Shown: positions 53,096 to 62,033, numbered from the stretch's first letter. The stretch is 64,000 nt of DNA from Flavobacterium proteolyticum (GCF_015223105.1 NZ_JADFTZ010000001.1:186001-250000), one strand, 5' to 3'. The notes: a model not told the origin generated them from the sequence alone. Numbers and translations are program-made.

Positions 53096-54266
53096 ATCGC
53101 TATTACTATTATTTATAGTTTGCAATTTAAGTTGTACTGAGCCTTATGTATTACAATCTGACGTTTATCAAAACTCATTGGTTGTTGAGGCTACTTTAAC
53201 TAATGAATTAAAGCATCATGAAGTAAAATTAACAAGAACGTCAAGGTTGAATGAAAGTCAGCCAGAAATTGAGACAGGTGCATTTGTTAGAATAATTGGC
53301 GATGATGGTTCCAGTTATAACTTTGAAGAAATTGACAATCTTTATAAATCTGAAAATGAATTTCAGGCACAACCTGGCATTTTATACAAACTTGTAATTG
53401 AAACTTCAACTGGTAAAACATATTCCTCTAATCTTGAAAAACTACCTAGCAGTTCAACTTTAGAAAGCGTTGTTCCATTCGTAGAAACCAACAACGATGG
53501 AATAAGAGGAGTTGCAATAAAAGTAAACAGTTATGACCCATCAGCTACTTCAAATTTTTATCGTTACACATATGAGGAAACGTTTAAAATCGTTGTACCT
53601 AAATGGTCGAATGAAAAACTAACATTTACAAGTAACAATGACATAATTATTTCTTTGAGAGATGACCCCAATACTCAAGTATGCTATAGAACAGAAAAAT
53701 CAAATGAAATTCTTTTGACTTCAACCAATAATCAAACGGAAGATAGAGTAACTAATTTCCCTATTCTGTTCATCCCACAACAAACAACAAAAATAGCACA
53801 TCGATATAGTATTAATGTAACTCAATATGTTGAAAATTACAATACTTATGTTTTTTACAACACACTAAAAAATTTCTCAAGCTCAGGAAATGTTCTCTCT
53901 CAAATACAGCCTGGTGAAGTCGTTGGAAATATTAAATGTGAAACTAATCCCGGTGAAACCGTAGTTGGTATTTTTAATGTTGCATCGGTATCAACTAAAA
54001 GACTCTTTTTTAATTATGTTGATCTTTTTCCAGGAGAACCTCTTCCTGAATATTATGGACGTTGTGAAGTTCAAGTTTATGATAAAAGTTGTCTTTCTCG
54101 GATTGATCCATGTGCAGCATTTGGCTATTTTAATTTGAAATATGCCTACGAAGCTGGTCAAATTGTATATTTTAATAGTGAAGGGGATCTTTTTGAAATG
54201 GTAGATACTTTTTGTGGTGATTGTAGAGTTTTAGGTTCTAATGTAATACCTCCATTTTGGCAATGA
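53073..54266 (+). CDS. DUF4249 lipoprotein, copy 2
   Basis: 397 residues, same length and architecture as copy 1. By my count about 50 residues differ, only two of them in the first 125 residues (34 and 82). The rest lie in the second two thirds, especially near residues 330-385 (CLSRIDPCAAFGYF, NSEGDLFEMVDTFCGDCRV). All cysteines are kept. The uneven distribution suggests gene conversion of the 5' part or diversifying selection on the 3' part. Its stop overlaps the ATG of the next gene (ATGA). Confidence 0.9.
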   Translation: MKKNILIKSLLLLFIVCNLSCTEPYVLQSDVYQNSLVVEATLTNELKHHEVKLTRTSRLNESQPEIETGAFVRIIGDDGSSYNFEEIDNLYKSENEFQAQPGILYKLVIETSTGKTYSSNLEKLPSSSTLESVVPFVETNNDGIRGVAIKVNSYDPSATSNFYRYTYEETFKIVVPKWSNEKLTFTSNNDIIISLRDDPNTQVCYRTEKSNEILLTSTNNQTEDRVTNFPILFIPQQTTKIAHRYSINVTQYVENYNTYVFYNTLKNFSSSGNVLSQIQPGEVVGNIKCETNPGETVVGIFNVASVSTKRLFFNYVDLFPGEPLPEYYGRCEVQVYDKSCLSRIDPCAAFGYFNLKYAYEAGQIVYFNSEGDLFEMVDTFCGDCRVLGSNVIPPFWQ

Positions 54267-55957
54267 GAAAATATATAATTTTATTAGCTTTTACATTTGG
54301 ATGGTTATCCAAATGTATCGCTCAGAATAACAATTTTGAAAGCGAAACTATTTTTATACATACAAATGAATCTACATTTGTAACAGGCGAAACCTTATTG
54401 TATAAAATATATTGCTTGAATGCTAATTCTAAAGAATTAAGTAACATAAGTAAAATTGCTTATGTAGAAATTATCGACAATAACGGCACTTGTATAAACC
54501 GAAATAAAATAACATTAAACAATGGCGTTGGAGCCAATGAAATTTTTATTAATACCACATACAATTCAGGCAACTACAAACTAATTGCTTACACCAATTG
54601 GATGCAAAATAACTCAAAATCAAAATATTTTGAAAGGGAAATTTCAATTATAAATCCATTTTTATCCTACAAAAACAAAGAAAAAAGCATAAACGAAACA
54701 ATTACTGAGACCTCGAAAAAGGATACCCATTTTAAAAATCAAGAGGTACTAATTAAATTTCCAAAGAATACTTATTCAAAAAGAGAGAAAGTTGAATTAG
54801 ATATTACCTCTTTATCTGAAAAATATAAGGATGGAAATTTTTCAATCTCAGTAAGAAAAACAGACAATTTAGCATTTAATAAAGCAATAAACAGTATAGA
54901 TTTTATTAAAAATAATTCAGAAAGCTTAATTAATTCGTCAACTATAAAATATTTACCTGAGTTAAGAGGTGAATTGCTATCTGGAAAAATCTCCACTAAC
55001 GATTCAAATAAAACAACCGATGAAAAACATATTGCTTTATCTATCATTGGAGAACCTTTCGAATTTAAAATTGCTAAAACAAACAGTAAAGGAGAATTTA
55101 ATTTCATTTTAGATCAAGATTTAAAAAAATCAGATATTATTCTTCAAGTTTTCGAAAATGAAATAAATGATTTTCAGATTACCTTAAATGCTTCGACAAA
55201 AACTCAAATAAATAACCCGATTTTTAAAAATAATTTAACAATTACAAAAGACCAAATTAAAGATATAGAAGCTCGATTGGTTGCTTGTCAAATTGTAAAT
55301 ACATATGCTACAAAAACAAATTTAGAGCAAAAAAATCAAAGCTCCAACCCTTTTTACGGCTCAAATGCAGAGGAATTTATATTAGATAATTACAAACGTT
55401 TTCCTACATTTAAAGAAATTATAACAGAAATTATCCCATCCGTTTATTTTAAAGAAAACAAAGGCAATTATGAATTATACATTAGTGATTATACCGTTTC
55501 TGCTGGTTCTTTTGGAAGTGCATTAGTATTAGTTGACGGACTATTATTACAAGATGTAAATGAACTTTTCACTTACAATACTAATAATATTTATAAAATA
55601 GATGTTGTAAAAAAAGCCTATTCTTATGGTTCAAAAATTTTCAGTGGCATAATTTCAATAACAACATTTAATAGAGAGTACAATCCAAAATCAAAAAATA
55701 TTTTACCGCTACAAATTGAAAGATGTATTGCTGAAAAACCTTATCAAAACATTAACTATGATTTAGAAAAAGATTATTCTCGATTCCCTGATTACAGATA
55801 TCAATTGGCTTGGGAAACAAATTTTCTACTATCAAAAGAGAAAAATCCATTTCATTTTTTCACATCTGATATTGAAGGAACATTCGAATTAAGTTTAGAG
55901 GGATTTTCACCAAATGGCGAGCCTATTTCTATAAAAGAATATTTCGAAGTAAAGTAA
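54263..55957 (+). CDS. MG2-domain protein with TonB-plug-like C-terminus
   Basis: 564 residues from ATG at 54263; an in-frame TTG lies two codons earlier. Signal peptide (IILLAFTFGWLSKCIAQ). Residues 25-115 resemble the alpha-2-macroglobulin MG2 fold (ETIFIHTNESTFVTGETLLYKIYCLNANSKELS). Near residue 410 the chain reads like the plug of TonB receptors (LVLVDGLLLQDVNELFTYNTNNIYKIDVVKKAYSYG, FSGIISITTF). Such fusions occur next to DUF4249/TonB operons and may clamp or deliver a substrate. Last gene of the operon. The N-terminal seven codons also occur, out of context, at 53042. Confidence 0.8.
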   Translation: MRKYIILLAFTFGWLSKCIAQNNNFESETIFIHTNESTFVTGETLLYKIYCLNANSKELSNISKIAYVEIIDNNGTCINRNKITLNNGVGANEIFINTTYNSGNYKLIAYTNWMQNNSKSKYFEREISIINPFLSYKNKEKSINETITETSKKDTHFKNQEVLIKFPKNTYSKREKVELDITSLSEKYKDGNFSISVRKTDNLAFNKAINSIDFIKNNSESLINSSTIKYLPELRGELLSGKISTNDSNKTTDEKHIALSIIGEPFEFKIAKTNSKGEFNFILDQDLKKSDIILQVFENEINDFQITLNASTKTQINNPIFKNNLTITKDQIKDIEARLVACQIVNTYATKTNLEQKNQSSNPFYGSNAEEFILDNYKRFPTFKEIITEIIPSVYFKENKGNYELYISDYTVSAGSFGSALVLVDGLLLQDVNELFTYNTNNIYKIDVVKKAYSYGSKIFSGIISITTFNREYNPKSKNILPLQIERCIAEKPYQNINYDLEKDYSRFPDYRYQLAWETNFLLSKEKNPFHFFTSDIEGTFELSLEGFSPNGEPISIKEYFEVK

Positions 55958-56010
55958 AACTCTTGATTTTAAGAAATTAAAAATTATTTATTATTCTTTG
56001 TAACTTTTTT

Positions 56011-56022
56011 GTAACCTGTTAC
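56011..56022. promoter_or_regulatory. Palindrome in the rpoD promoter region
   Basis: GTAACCTGTTAC, with two direct TTTGTAAC copies just upstream (55997-56015). No exact -7/-33 pair is seen between 55958 and 56064; this may be the regulated promoter. Confidence 0.35.
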
Positions 56023-56050
56023 GTATAACTACCAGAACTTTTAAAAAAGT

Positions 56051-56056
56051 AAGGAG
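56051..56056 (+). promoter_or_regulatory. Shine-Dalgarno sequence of rpoD
   Basis: AAGGAG with 8 nt to the ATG. Unusual here, because nearly all other genes in the window lack such a site. Confidence 0.6.
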
Positions 56057-56064
56057 AAATTTAG

Positions 56065-56928
56065 ATGAGACAACTTAAAATTACCAAGCAGGTTACCAAT
56101 CGTGAAACTGCTTCCTTAGACAAGTACCTACAAGAAATTGGAAAAGTTGACCTTATTACTGCTGACGAAGAAGTAGAATTAGCACAAAGAATTAAAGCCG
56201 GAGATCAACGCGCTTTAGAGAAATTAACAAAAGCTAATTTACGTTTCGTAGTTTCAGTAGCAAAACAATATCAAAATCAAGGACTTACACTTCCTGATTT
56301 AATTAACGAAGGAAATTTAGGATTAATTAAAGCCGCACAGCGTTTCGACGAAACACGTGGTTTCAAATTCATTTCATATGCCGTTTGGTGGATACGTCAA
56401 TCGATTTTACAAGCTTTGGCAGAACAATCTCGTATTGTACGTTTACCGTTGAATAAAATTGGTTCTATCAATAAAATCAACAAAATGTATGCCTTGTTAG
56501 AGCAATCTAATGAGCGTGCTCCTTCGGCAGAAGAAATTGCAAAAGAATTAGACATGACGGTAAATGACGTAAAAGAGTCAATGAAAAACTCGGGTCGTCA
56601 CTTATCAATGGATGCTCCTTTAGTAGAAGGAGAAGATTCTAACTTATACGACGTTTTACGTTCAGGTGAATCTCCAAATCCAGATAGAGAATTAATTCAC
56701 GAATCGTTACAAACTGAAATCGAAAGAGCATTAGAAACCTTAACTCCTAGAGAAGCTGATGTGGTTCGTTTATACTTCGGTTTAGGTGACCAACACCCGA
56801 TGACATTAGAAGAAATTGGAGAAACTTTCGATTTAACTCGTGAGCGCGTTCGTCAAATTAAAGAAAAAGCGATTAGAAGATTAAAACACACTTCTAGAAG
56901 TAAAATATTAAAAACCTATTTAGGTTAA
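56065..56928 (+). CDS. rpoD: Primary sigma factor RpoD/SigA
   Basis: 287 residues, the short form typical of Bacteroidota without region 1.1. Region 1.2 ([20 protein letters not shown]), region 2 ([57 protein letters not shown]), region 3 ([24 protein letters not shown]) and region 4 HTH ([29 protein letters not shown]). Directs transcription from TTG/TAnnTTTG promoters like those listed here. Monocistronic, with a Shine-Dalgarno sequence and two hairpins downstream. Confidence 0.98.
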   Translation: MRQLKITKQVTNRETASLDKYLQEIGKVDLITADEEVELAQRIKAGDQRALEKLTKANLRFVVSVAKQYQNQGLTLPDLINEGNLGLIKAAQRFDETRGFKFISYAVWWIRQSILQALAEQSRIVRLPLNKIGSINKINKMYALLEQSNERAPSAEEIAKELDMTVNDVKESMKNSGRHLSMDAPLVEGEDSNLYDVLRSGESPNPDRELIHESLQTEIERALETLTPREADVVRLYFGLGDQHPMTLEEIGETFDLTRERVRQIKEKAIRRLKHTSRSKILKTYLG

Positions 56929-56946
56929 TTCCTAAATCACAGTAAC

Positions 56947-56970
56947 AACAGTCTAAGACTGTTCGTTTTT
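56947..56970 (+). terminator. First hairpin after rpoD
   Basis: AACAGTC (56947-56953), loop TAA, GACTGTT (56957-56963), then CGTTTTTT. Confidence 0.7.
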
Positions 56971-56983
56971 TGATTGATGATTG

Positions 56984-57015
56984 AAACTCCGGCTGATTAC
57001 CGGAGTTTTATTTTT
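56984..57015 (+). terminator. Second hairpin after rpoD
   Basis: AAACTCCGG (56984-56992) with CCGGAGTTT (57000-57008), 7-nt loop, T-rich tail. The two hairpins in series should give efficient termination. Confidence 0.85.
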
Positions 57016-57024
57016 AAAAGCAAC

Positions 57025-57115
57025 TTCAAAATTCAACATTCGTTATTCGTTGTTCATTGTTCATTGTTGAAAACTAAAAATTTTGAATATTCAACTTGGA
57101 ATTTTGAATGTTGAA
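57025..57115. repeat. Inverted pair of 7-bp repeat arrays, element B
   Basis: Left: TTCAAAA, TTCAACA, TTCGTTA, TTCGTTG, TTCATTG, TTCATTG, TTGAAAA (57025-57073). Right (57081-57115): TTTTGAA, TATTCAA, CTTGGAA, TTTTGAA, TGTTGAA. The complements of the right units include TTCAAAA and TTCAACA, present in the left arm. The last unit contains the -33 TTG of the rpe promoter. Confidence 0.7.
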
Positions 57116-57138
57116 ATATTTTAAATATTGTACATTTG
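57111..57138 (+). promoter_or_regulatory. Promoter of rpe
   Basis: TTG (57111-57113), 17-bp spacer, TACATTTG (57131-57138): consensus match. ATG at 57167. Confidence 0.65.
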
Positions 57139-57166
57139 CACTTAACAACACACACTTTATAAGTTT

Positions 57167-57826
57167 ATGAAAAACACACTTATTGCTCCATCAGTTTTGG
57201 CAGCTGATTTTGCTAATTTACAACGCGACATCGAAATGATTAATGCAAGTGAGGCCGATTGGTTTCACATTGATATTATGGATGGCGTTTTTGTTCCTAA
57301 TATTTCTTTTGGAATGCCTGTTTTAGATGCCATCAACAAACATGCTAAAAAAACAATTGATGTTCATTTGATGATTGTTGATCCTGACCGATACATTTCA
57401 ACTTTTAAAAAATTAGGTACTGACGTTTTAACGGTTCATTACGAAGCTTGCACTCATTTACACCGAACGCTTCAAGCTATTAAAGCCGAAGAAATGAAAG
57501 CAGGAGTTGCATTAAATCCACACACAAATGTAGATTTATTAGAAGATGTGATTCAAGATATTGATTTGGTTTGTATCATGAGTGTAAATCCCGGTTTTGG
57601 AGGACAATCTTTTATTGAAAATACTTATGCTAAAGTTGAAAAACTAAAAGCATTAATTAATAAAAAAAACGCATCTACCCTAATTGAAATAGATGGTGGT
57701 GTAACTAATAAAAATGCTAAACAATTAGCTGACGCTGGTGCCGATGTGCTAGTTGCAGGTAGCTACGTTTTTGGAGCGCAGGATCCAATTGCAACTATAG
57801 CAGATTTAAAAAAGATTACGAAGTAA
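57167..57826 (+). CDS. rpe: Ribulose-phosphate 3-epimerase
   Basis: 219 residues, full-length TIM barrel. Interconverts ribulose-5-P and xylulose-5-P in the pentose phosphate pathway. Motifs: IAPSVLAADFANL with catalytic Ser, WFHIDIMDGVFVPNISFG (metal His and Asp), DVHLMI, VHYEAC, MSVNPGFGGQSFI and IEIDGGV (catalytic Asp), then DVLVAGSYVFG. Single gene with its own promoter and terminator. Confidence 0.97.
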   Translation: MKNTLIAPSVLAADFANLQRDIEMINASEADWFHIDIMDGVFVPNISFGMPVLDAINKHAKKTIDVHLMIVDPDRYISTFKKLGTDVLTVHYEACTHLHRTLQAIKAEEMKAGVALNPHTNVDLLEDVIQDIDLVCIMSVNPGFGGQSFIENTYAKVEKLKALINKKNASTLIEIDGGVTNKNAKQLADAGADVLVAGSYVFGAQDPIATIADLKKITK

Positions 57827-57830
57827 TTCA

Positions 57831-57864
57831 AAAAAGCCTAACACTTTAAAATGTTAGGCTTTTT
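57831..57864. terminator. Bidirectional terminator between rpe and the CBS gene
   Basis: Perfect 13-bp stem (57831-57843 with 57852-57864), 8-nt loop, T-runs on both sides. Confidence 0.9.
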
Positions 57865-57867
57865 CAT

Positions 57868-58287
57868 TTAATATTGATCGATTAAGTATTTTATTAAATC
57901 GGTTGTAGTTACAATTCCTACTAATAATTCTCCTTCACAAACGGGTAATGCATGGAACTCTTTTGTAGCTAAAATTTCAGCTGCTTCTTTAATTGTTGTT
58001 TCAGGAGAGATAGAAACTATTTTTTTAGCCATTACTTGCTCCACAGTAAACATATTATAAACCGTTGTATCCACAACATCTTCGTCGTCATAAACAGCAT
58101 CTGCAAAAGAAATACGCAACAAATCGGTATAACTTAACATTCCTACAATTTTATTACTATAAACTACTGGAATGTGCCTTATGTGGTACTTTTTAAACAA
58201 GCTTTCCGCTTTTGTTAAATCATCTGATAAGTTCAACTTCACTACATTTTTCGTCATGATAGTTGACACGGGCACTTTTTGTTTCAT
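57868..58287 (-). CDS. Protein with two CBS domains
   Basis: 139 residues made almost entirely of two CBS repeats (VSTIMTKNVVKLNLSDDLTKAESLFKKYHIRHIPVVYSNKIVGMLSYTDLL and VMAKKIVSISPETTIKEAAEILATKEFHALPVCEGELLVGIVTTTDLI). Such stand-alone pairs bind adenosine nucleotides and regulate other proteins. No partner domain; the target is unknown. Convergent with rpe. Confidence 0.92.
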   Translation of the reverse strand: MKQKVPVSTIMTKNVVKLNLSDDLTKAESLFKKYHIRHIPVVYSNKIVGMLSYTDLLRISFADAVYDDEDVVDTTVYNMFTVEQVMAKKIVSISPETTIKEAAEILATKEFHALPVCEGELLVGIVTTTDLIKYLIDQY

Positions 58288-58356
58288 AATACCGAAATTT
58301 TAATGACATAAAGTTACTCAATATCCCAGTATAAAAACATGATAGATATCAGTATT

Positions 58357-59217
58357 TTAAGCTACAGAAGAAATAAAATAACTTTCATTAAAGTTAATCA
58401 TATGCTTAACTTTCAAGAATATAGACGGAAATCTTGACTTAAATTCATCTGGTGACTCAAAAAAGTACTCCAACAAAACCGCCACAAATTCAAATTGATT
58501 TTCATAAGCATAATCTCTTAAAAATCCAGATTCAACTAAGCGTTGTTTGACTTCCGGTTTTGAAACTACTCGGAATAAATTTTGAAGTGATTCATTAAAT
58601 AACACAAAAGTTGCTTTATCACTTTTTAACGCATAAATATGAAAAGCGTGTGTAAACTCATGCAATCCTAAATTCAGATTATCATTTGTTATATCGATAC
58701 CTTCTTTGAAATGTTTCCATGAAAAAACAATAGATTCCATTCTCGGATTGAATTCGCCTTTGTGGTAATTATCATTTTGGGAAGAATAGTAAATATCTGG
58801 ATAAATAACTATTCTCTTGAAAAGAGGATTCAAATACTCGCGCATCCCAAAGGTTAACATCACATAAGTAGCTGAAATGGTTACTTTCATTTCTTCTGTA
58901 ATTTCAATATCTCTTCCGTCAAAATCGTAATGAAGAATTAGTTTTGAAACACGATGTTCAAAATAGCGCTTATATTTAGGCTTTAATCGATTATAGAATT
59001 GAAAATTAGAAACTAAAATATGCTTTCTAGTATCACTTAACTTTAAAAAATTAATATTAGCAAATACTATTAGAGGTTTTTTATAATTTCGGAGATAAAC
59101 GATTTCGGCTACATAAAATGCAAAGGAGAAAAATATTACAGCAAAGGGCGCTACCACTATAAACATACCGATATAATCGGCTAAAAATAATTCGTGTTCT
59201 ACAGGTGGTGGATTCAT
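58357..59217 (-). CDS. Membrane-anchored zinc peptidase, M90/MtfA-like
   Basis: 286 residues. One membrane span at about 14-38 (YIGMFIVVAPFAVIFFSFAFYVAEI), then a cytosolic or periplasmic domain with the zinc-binding HExxH, His186-Glu187 to His190 (LGLHEFTHAFHIYAL), and YPDIYYSSQND and VLLEYFFESPDEFKSRFP further along. This matches the MtfA family of zinc peptidases. The MtfA of E. coli acts on the regulator Mlc, absent in Bacteroidota, so the substrate is open. Monocistronic. Confidence 0.85.
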   Translation of the reverse strand: MNPPPVEHELFLADYIGMFIVVAPFAVIFFSFAFYVAEIVYLRNYKKPLIVFANINFLKLSDTRKHILVSNFQFYNRLKPKYKRYFEHRVSKLILHYDFDGRDIEITEEMKVTISATYVMLTFGMREYLNPLFKRIVIYPDIYYSSQNDNYHKGEFNPRMESIVFSWKHFKEGIDITNDNLNLGLHEFTHAFHIYALKSDKATFVLFNESLQNLFRVVSKPEVKQRLVESGFLRDYAYENQFEFVAVLLEYFFESPDEFKSRFPSIFLKVKHMINFNESYFISSVA

Positions 59218-59265
59218 TTATTTGAGACTATCTTACAAATAACGTAAAAATAATGTGTTTAAAAA

Positions 59266-59297
59266 AAATAAACGTCAAGAAATCTTGACGTTTATTT
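59266..59297 (-). terminator. Hairpin terminator of the tRNA-Arg transcript
   Basis: Perfect 15-bp stem (59266-59280 with 59283-59297), followed on the minus strand by a T-run. It begins 2 bp after the tRNA 3' end. Confidence 0.8.
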
Positions 59298-59298
59298 G

Positions 59299-59372
59299 TG
59301 ACCTCGGCAGGGTTCGAACCTGCAACCCTCAGAGCCGAAATCTGATATTCTATCCAGTTGAACTACGAAGCC
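59299..59372 (-). tRNA. tRNA-Arg (anticodon UCG)
   Basis: 74 nt on the minus strand folding into a full cloverleaf. Acceptor GGCTTCG with CGAGGTC (two G-T pairs), anticodon stem TCAGA/TCTGA with loop TTTCGGC, so the anticodon is UCG (reads CGA and other CGN codons). T-arm GCAGG-TTCGAAC-CCTGC, discriminator A. The CCA end is not encoded. Confidence 0.95.
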
Positions 59373-59380
59373 TTTTTTGA

Positions 59381-59455
59381 GTGATAAGTGATGAGTAAAA
59401 AGTGACAAGCAAAATTTAGACTTTTTACTTATCATTATTTACTTTTCACTATTCT
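59381..59455. repeat. Inverted pair of 7-bp repeat arrays, element C
   Basis: Left: GTGATAA, GTGATGA, GTAAAAA, GTGACAA (59381-59408). Right: CTTTTTA, CTTATCA, TTATTTA, CTTTTCA, CTATTCT (59421-59455). Read as TGATAAG and TAAAAAG, the same units occur in both arms in opposite orientation; arms 59390-59403 and 59420-59433 pair with one mismatch. It lies between the tRNA and the stop of the YqeY gene. Confidence 0.7.
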
Positions 59456-59456
59456 A

Positions 59457-59906
59457 TTAAACCAATAATTTCTTTACAATTCCAGAAATTACTTTTCCTT
59501 CCGCTTGTCCTCCAATTTGTGCAGTTGCTAAGCCCATTACTTTACCCATTGAAGCAATCCCTGAAGCACCAGTTTCAGCAATGATTTTAGCAATGATTGC
59601 TTCTACTTCTGCTTCTGATAACTGAGCTGGTAAAAACTTCTCAATTACTGCAATTTGTGCTAATTCTGGTTCTGCTAAATCAGGACGGTTTTGTTTTGTG
59701 AAGATTTCAGCACTATCCTTACGCATTTTTACCAAACGCTGTAACATTTTAATTTCTTGATCTTCTGTTAATGTATCTGTAGCTCCAGCTTCTGTTTTTG
59801 CTAAAATAATTGCCGATTTAATTGCTCTTAACGCTTCTAAAGCTACGCTATCTTTTGCTTTCATGGCTTCTTTCATTTGATCCATGATTTTTACTTCTAA
59901 ACTCAT
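59457..59906 (-). CDS. GatB/YqeY domain protein
   Basis: 149 residues, the free-standing YqeY family (related to the tail domain of the amidotransferase GatB). Motifs: MKEAMKAKDSVALEALRAIKSAI and IAVIEKFLPAQLSEAEVEAIIAKII, GKVMGLATAQIGGQAEGKVISGIVKKLL. The family probably binds tRNA or acts in tRNA-dependent amidation; the precise role is not established. A promoter lies about 70 bp upstream. Confidence 0.93.
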   Translation of the reverse strand: MSLEVKIMDQMKEAMKAKDSVALEALRAIKSAIILAKTEAGATDTLTEDQEIKMLQRLVKMRKDSAEIFTKQNRPDLAEPELAQIAVIEKFLPAQLSEAEVEAIIAKIIAETGASGIASMGKVMGLATAQIGGQAEGKVISGIVKKLLV

Positions 59907-59974
59907 ATTGTATTTTTTTATTTATTGTAGTTGATTTATGTCCAAACCCTAAAACAGGTTTTGCAAACATAGTG

Positions 59975-59982
59975 CAAAAGTA
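59975..59982 (-). promoter_or_regulatory. -7 element of the YqeY gene
   Basis: TACTTTTG on the minus strand, exact consensus. Confidence 0.45.
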
Positions 59983-59983
59983 A

Positions 59984-60015
59984 TAAAAAAACCCGAAAAT
60001 TGCTCTTCGGGTTTT
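59984..60015 (-). terminator. Terminator of the fts operon
   Basis: AAAACCCGAA (59988-59997) with TTCGGGTTTT (60006-60015), 8-nt loop, T-run on the minus strand, located after ftsZ. Confidence 0.88.
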
Positions 60016-60039
60016 AAGGGTAGGTTAGTTTGTAATAGA

Positions 60040-62028
60040 TTAATCTACATTATCGTGAAGGAACGAATTGTTAGAACGAAGTTGGATATCATCGTTACTA
60101 TCGATTCCTAATGACATTCGAGACTGATTGTTGGCGGTGTTAGGTTGTGATGCAACGTCTAACCCCATTCTTTTATATGCTGGAACTCTTTCAAATTCAT
60201 CAATTTGTGCATTGTTGTTGAATTTATGATTGAATTCTTTCATTTTTCTTTTACGTTCTTCTGCTCTGAATTTCAATGTTTCTTCGATTGACATTTCTAA
60301 TGGAGAAACGTTGTCTAATTTAATTTCGTCTTCCAACTTTTGAACATTGGTTTTCATAGTAAAGTTTAACTCCTCATCCACTGGCTCGTTAACTACTGCA
60401 ACTGGTTTTGAAGCTACTAATTCTTCTTCTTTTTCCAAGTAATCTTCTAACGAATATTTGATAATTCCGTTCTGATTTACTTCAGTAACTGGAACCACGT
60501 TAATAGGATCTTTCACTTCCATTTGACGTGTTTCCGGAGTTAATTCGAAAACGATAGTACTCTCTTGTATTACTTCTTTTACTTCTTCTTTTGTAGCAAA
60601 TAAATCGAATGAAAAACTAATTTCTTCTTCTTTTGCTACTACAAATTCAGGATCTTTTACTTCGATTTCTCTGATTTGCGGTGTGATGATTTCGAATGTT
60701 GGTGCTACATTTGGAGTAATTACCTCAAATGTCACATCGATATTTTTGATCAATTCAGAAGTTGGAACTAAATCCATTGCTGGAGCAACTGGTGTATGAA
60801 TTTCAAACTTTGGCTCTTCAACTTCTTCCTCTAAAGTGAAAACAATTTTTTGCTCTACCACTTCGTCACAAATAGGATTGATGATATCCGCTTTAACTTC
60901 TTCTACTTTTGGAGTTTCGAAAATTGGATTATTTACTGTAATGTTTGAAGCCGCTTTATTCATTAATTCGTGAACAATTTTTTGCTCATCTTCTAACGAA
61001 TGAATAATTTTCTTAGGCTCTGTATTTACGATTTCAGCTTGTTGCTCAATGTTAAAACCTGTAGCAATTACCGTAACAGAAATAGCTTCACCTAAAGCCT
61101 CTTCTTCACCAACTCCCATGATGATATTCGCATTGTAACCAGCTTCTGACTGAATAAAGTCGTTTATTTCACCAATTTCATCAATTGTGATTTCGTTAGC
61201 TTCGTCAGTTCCTGAAACGATTAATAACAATACGTTTTTAGCACCTGTGATTTTATTATCATTTAATAAAGGAGAATCTAAAGCACTCATAATCGCCTGC
61301 TTTGCTCTTTCAGGTCCAGACGCAGTTGCAGAACCCATAATAGCAGTACCACTGTTTGATAATACTGTTTTAGCATCTTTAAGGTCGATATTTTGAGTAT
61401 AGTGATGTGTAATAACTTCAGCAATTCCTCTTGAAGCCGTAGATAACACTTCGTCTGCTTTAGAGAAACCTGCTTTGAAACCTAAGTTTCCGTACACTTC
61501 ACGTAATTTATTATTATTGATAACAACTAAAGAATCTACTTGTTTACGTAAACGTTCTACTCCGGCTAACGCTTGCTCAGAGCGAACTTTCCCTTCAAAT
61601 TGAAAAGGAATCGTAACAATACCTACTGTTAAAATGTCGCGCTCTTTTGCCAATTGCGCAATTACAGGAGCCGCACCAGTACCAGTTCCACCACCCATTC
61701 CTGCGGTAATGAAAACCATTTTGGTATTGCTGTCCAACATTTTTTCAATTTCGGCAATACTTTCAATAGCAGATTGTTGACCTACTTCAGGATTAGCACC
61801 AGCTCCTAAACCTTCGGTTAAGCTTACTCCTAACTGAATTTTATTTGGTACAGGACTGTTTTGTAATGCCTGAGAATCAGTATTACAAACTACAAAATCA
61901 ACACCTTTAATACCTTGTTTAAACATGTGGTTAATGGCATTGCTACCTCCACCACCAACGCCAATCACTTTGATTACGTTAGATTGGTTTTTTGGTAAAT
62001 CGAATGAAATGTTTCCAAATTCTGACAT
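60040..62028 (-). CDS. ftsZ: Cell-division protein FtsZ
   Basis: 662 residues, much longer than E. coli FtsZ (383) because of an extended C-terminal half. GTPase domain: [15 protein letters not shown] and the tubulin signature [21 protein letters not shown], then [22 protein letters not shown]. From about residue 320 on there is an acidic, Pro/Val/Glu-rich linker with repeated units ([26 protein letters not shown] and [12 protein letters not shown]), then [27 protein letters not shown] and a short polar tail. A long tail is usual in Flavobacteria. It lies 11 bp after ftsA and has a Shine-Dalgarno sequence. Confidence 0.97.
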   Translation of the reverse strand: MSEFGNISFDLPKNQSNVIKVIGVGGGGSNAINHMFKQGIKGVDFVVCNTDSQALQNSPVPNKIQLGVSLTEGLGAGANPEVGQQSAIESIAEIEKMLDSNTKMVFITAGMGGGTGTGAAPVIAQLAKERDILTVGIVTIPFQFEGKVRSEQALAGVERLRKQVDSLVVINNNKLREVYGNLGFKAGFSKADEVLSTASRGIAEVITHHYTQNIDLKDAKTVLSNSGTAIMGSATASGPERAKQAIMSALDSPLLNDNKITGAKNVLLLIVSGTDEANEITIDEIGEINDFIQSEAGYNANIIMGVGEEEALGEAISVTVIATGFNIEQQAEIVNTEPKKIIHSLEDEQKIVHELMNKAASNITVNNPIFETPKVEEVKADIINPICDEVVEQKIVFTLEEEVEEPKFEIHTPVAPAMDLVPTSELIKNIDVTFEVITPNVAPTFEIITPQIREIEVKDPEFVVAKEEEISFSFDLFATKEEVKEVIQESTIVFELTPETRQMEVKDPINVVPVTEVNQNGIIKYSLEDYLEKEEELVASKPVAVVNEPVDEELNFTMKTNVQKLEDEIKLDNVSPLEMSIEETLKFRAEERKRKMKEFNHKFNNNAQIDEFERVPAYKRMGLDVASQPNTANNQSRMSLGIDSNDDIQLRSNNSFLHDNVD

Positions 62029-62033
62029 AGTAT

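Larger units (their letters stand above)
51831..54272 (+). repeat. 1221-bp tandem duplication covering the DUF4249 gene
   Basis: Copies 51831-53051 and 53052-54272 are exactly equal in length. Each starts at the 10-mer ATATAATTTT, which recurs a third time at 54273-54282, marking a microhomology of 10 bp at both borders. No indels are needed to align them; the protein products differ at about 50 of 397 residues. Confidence 0.9.

Noticed and set aside
51831-54272. Insertion sequence or transposon around the repeated DUF4249 genes
   Set aside because: No transposase, no terminal inverted repeats; the structure is a simple tandem duplication.
57025-57115. CRISPR array
   Set aside because: Repeats are 7 bp, contiguous, degenerate and inverted, with no spacers and no cas genes.
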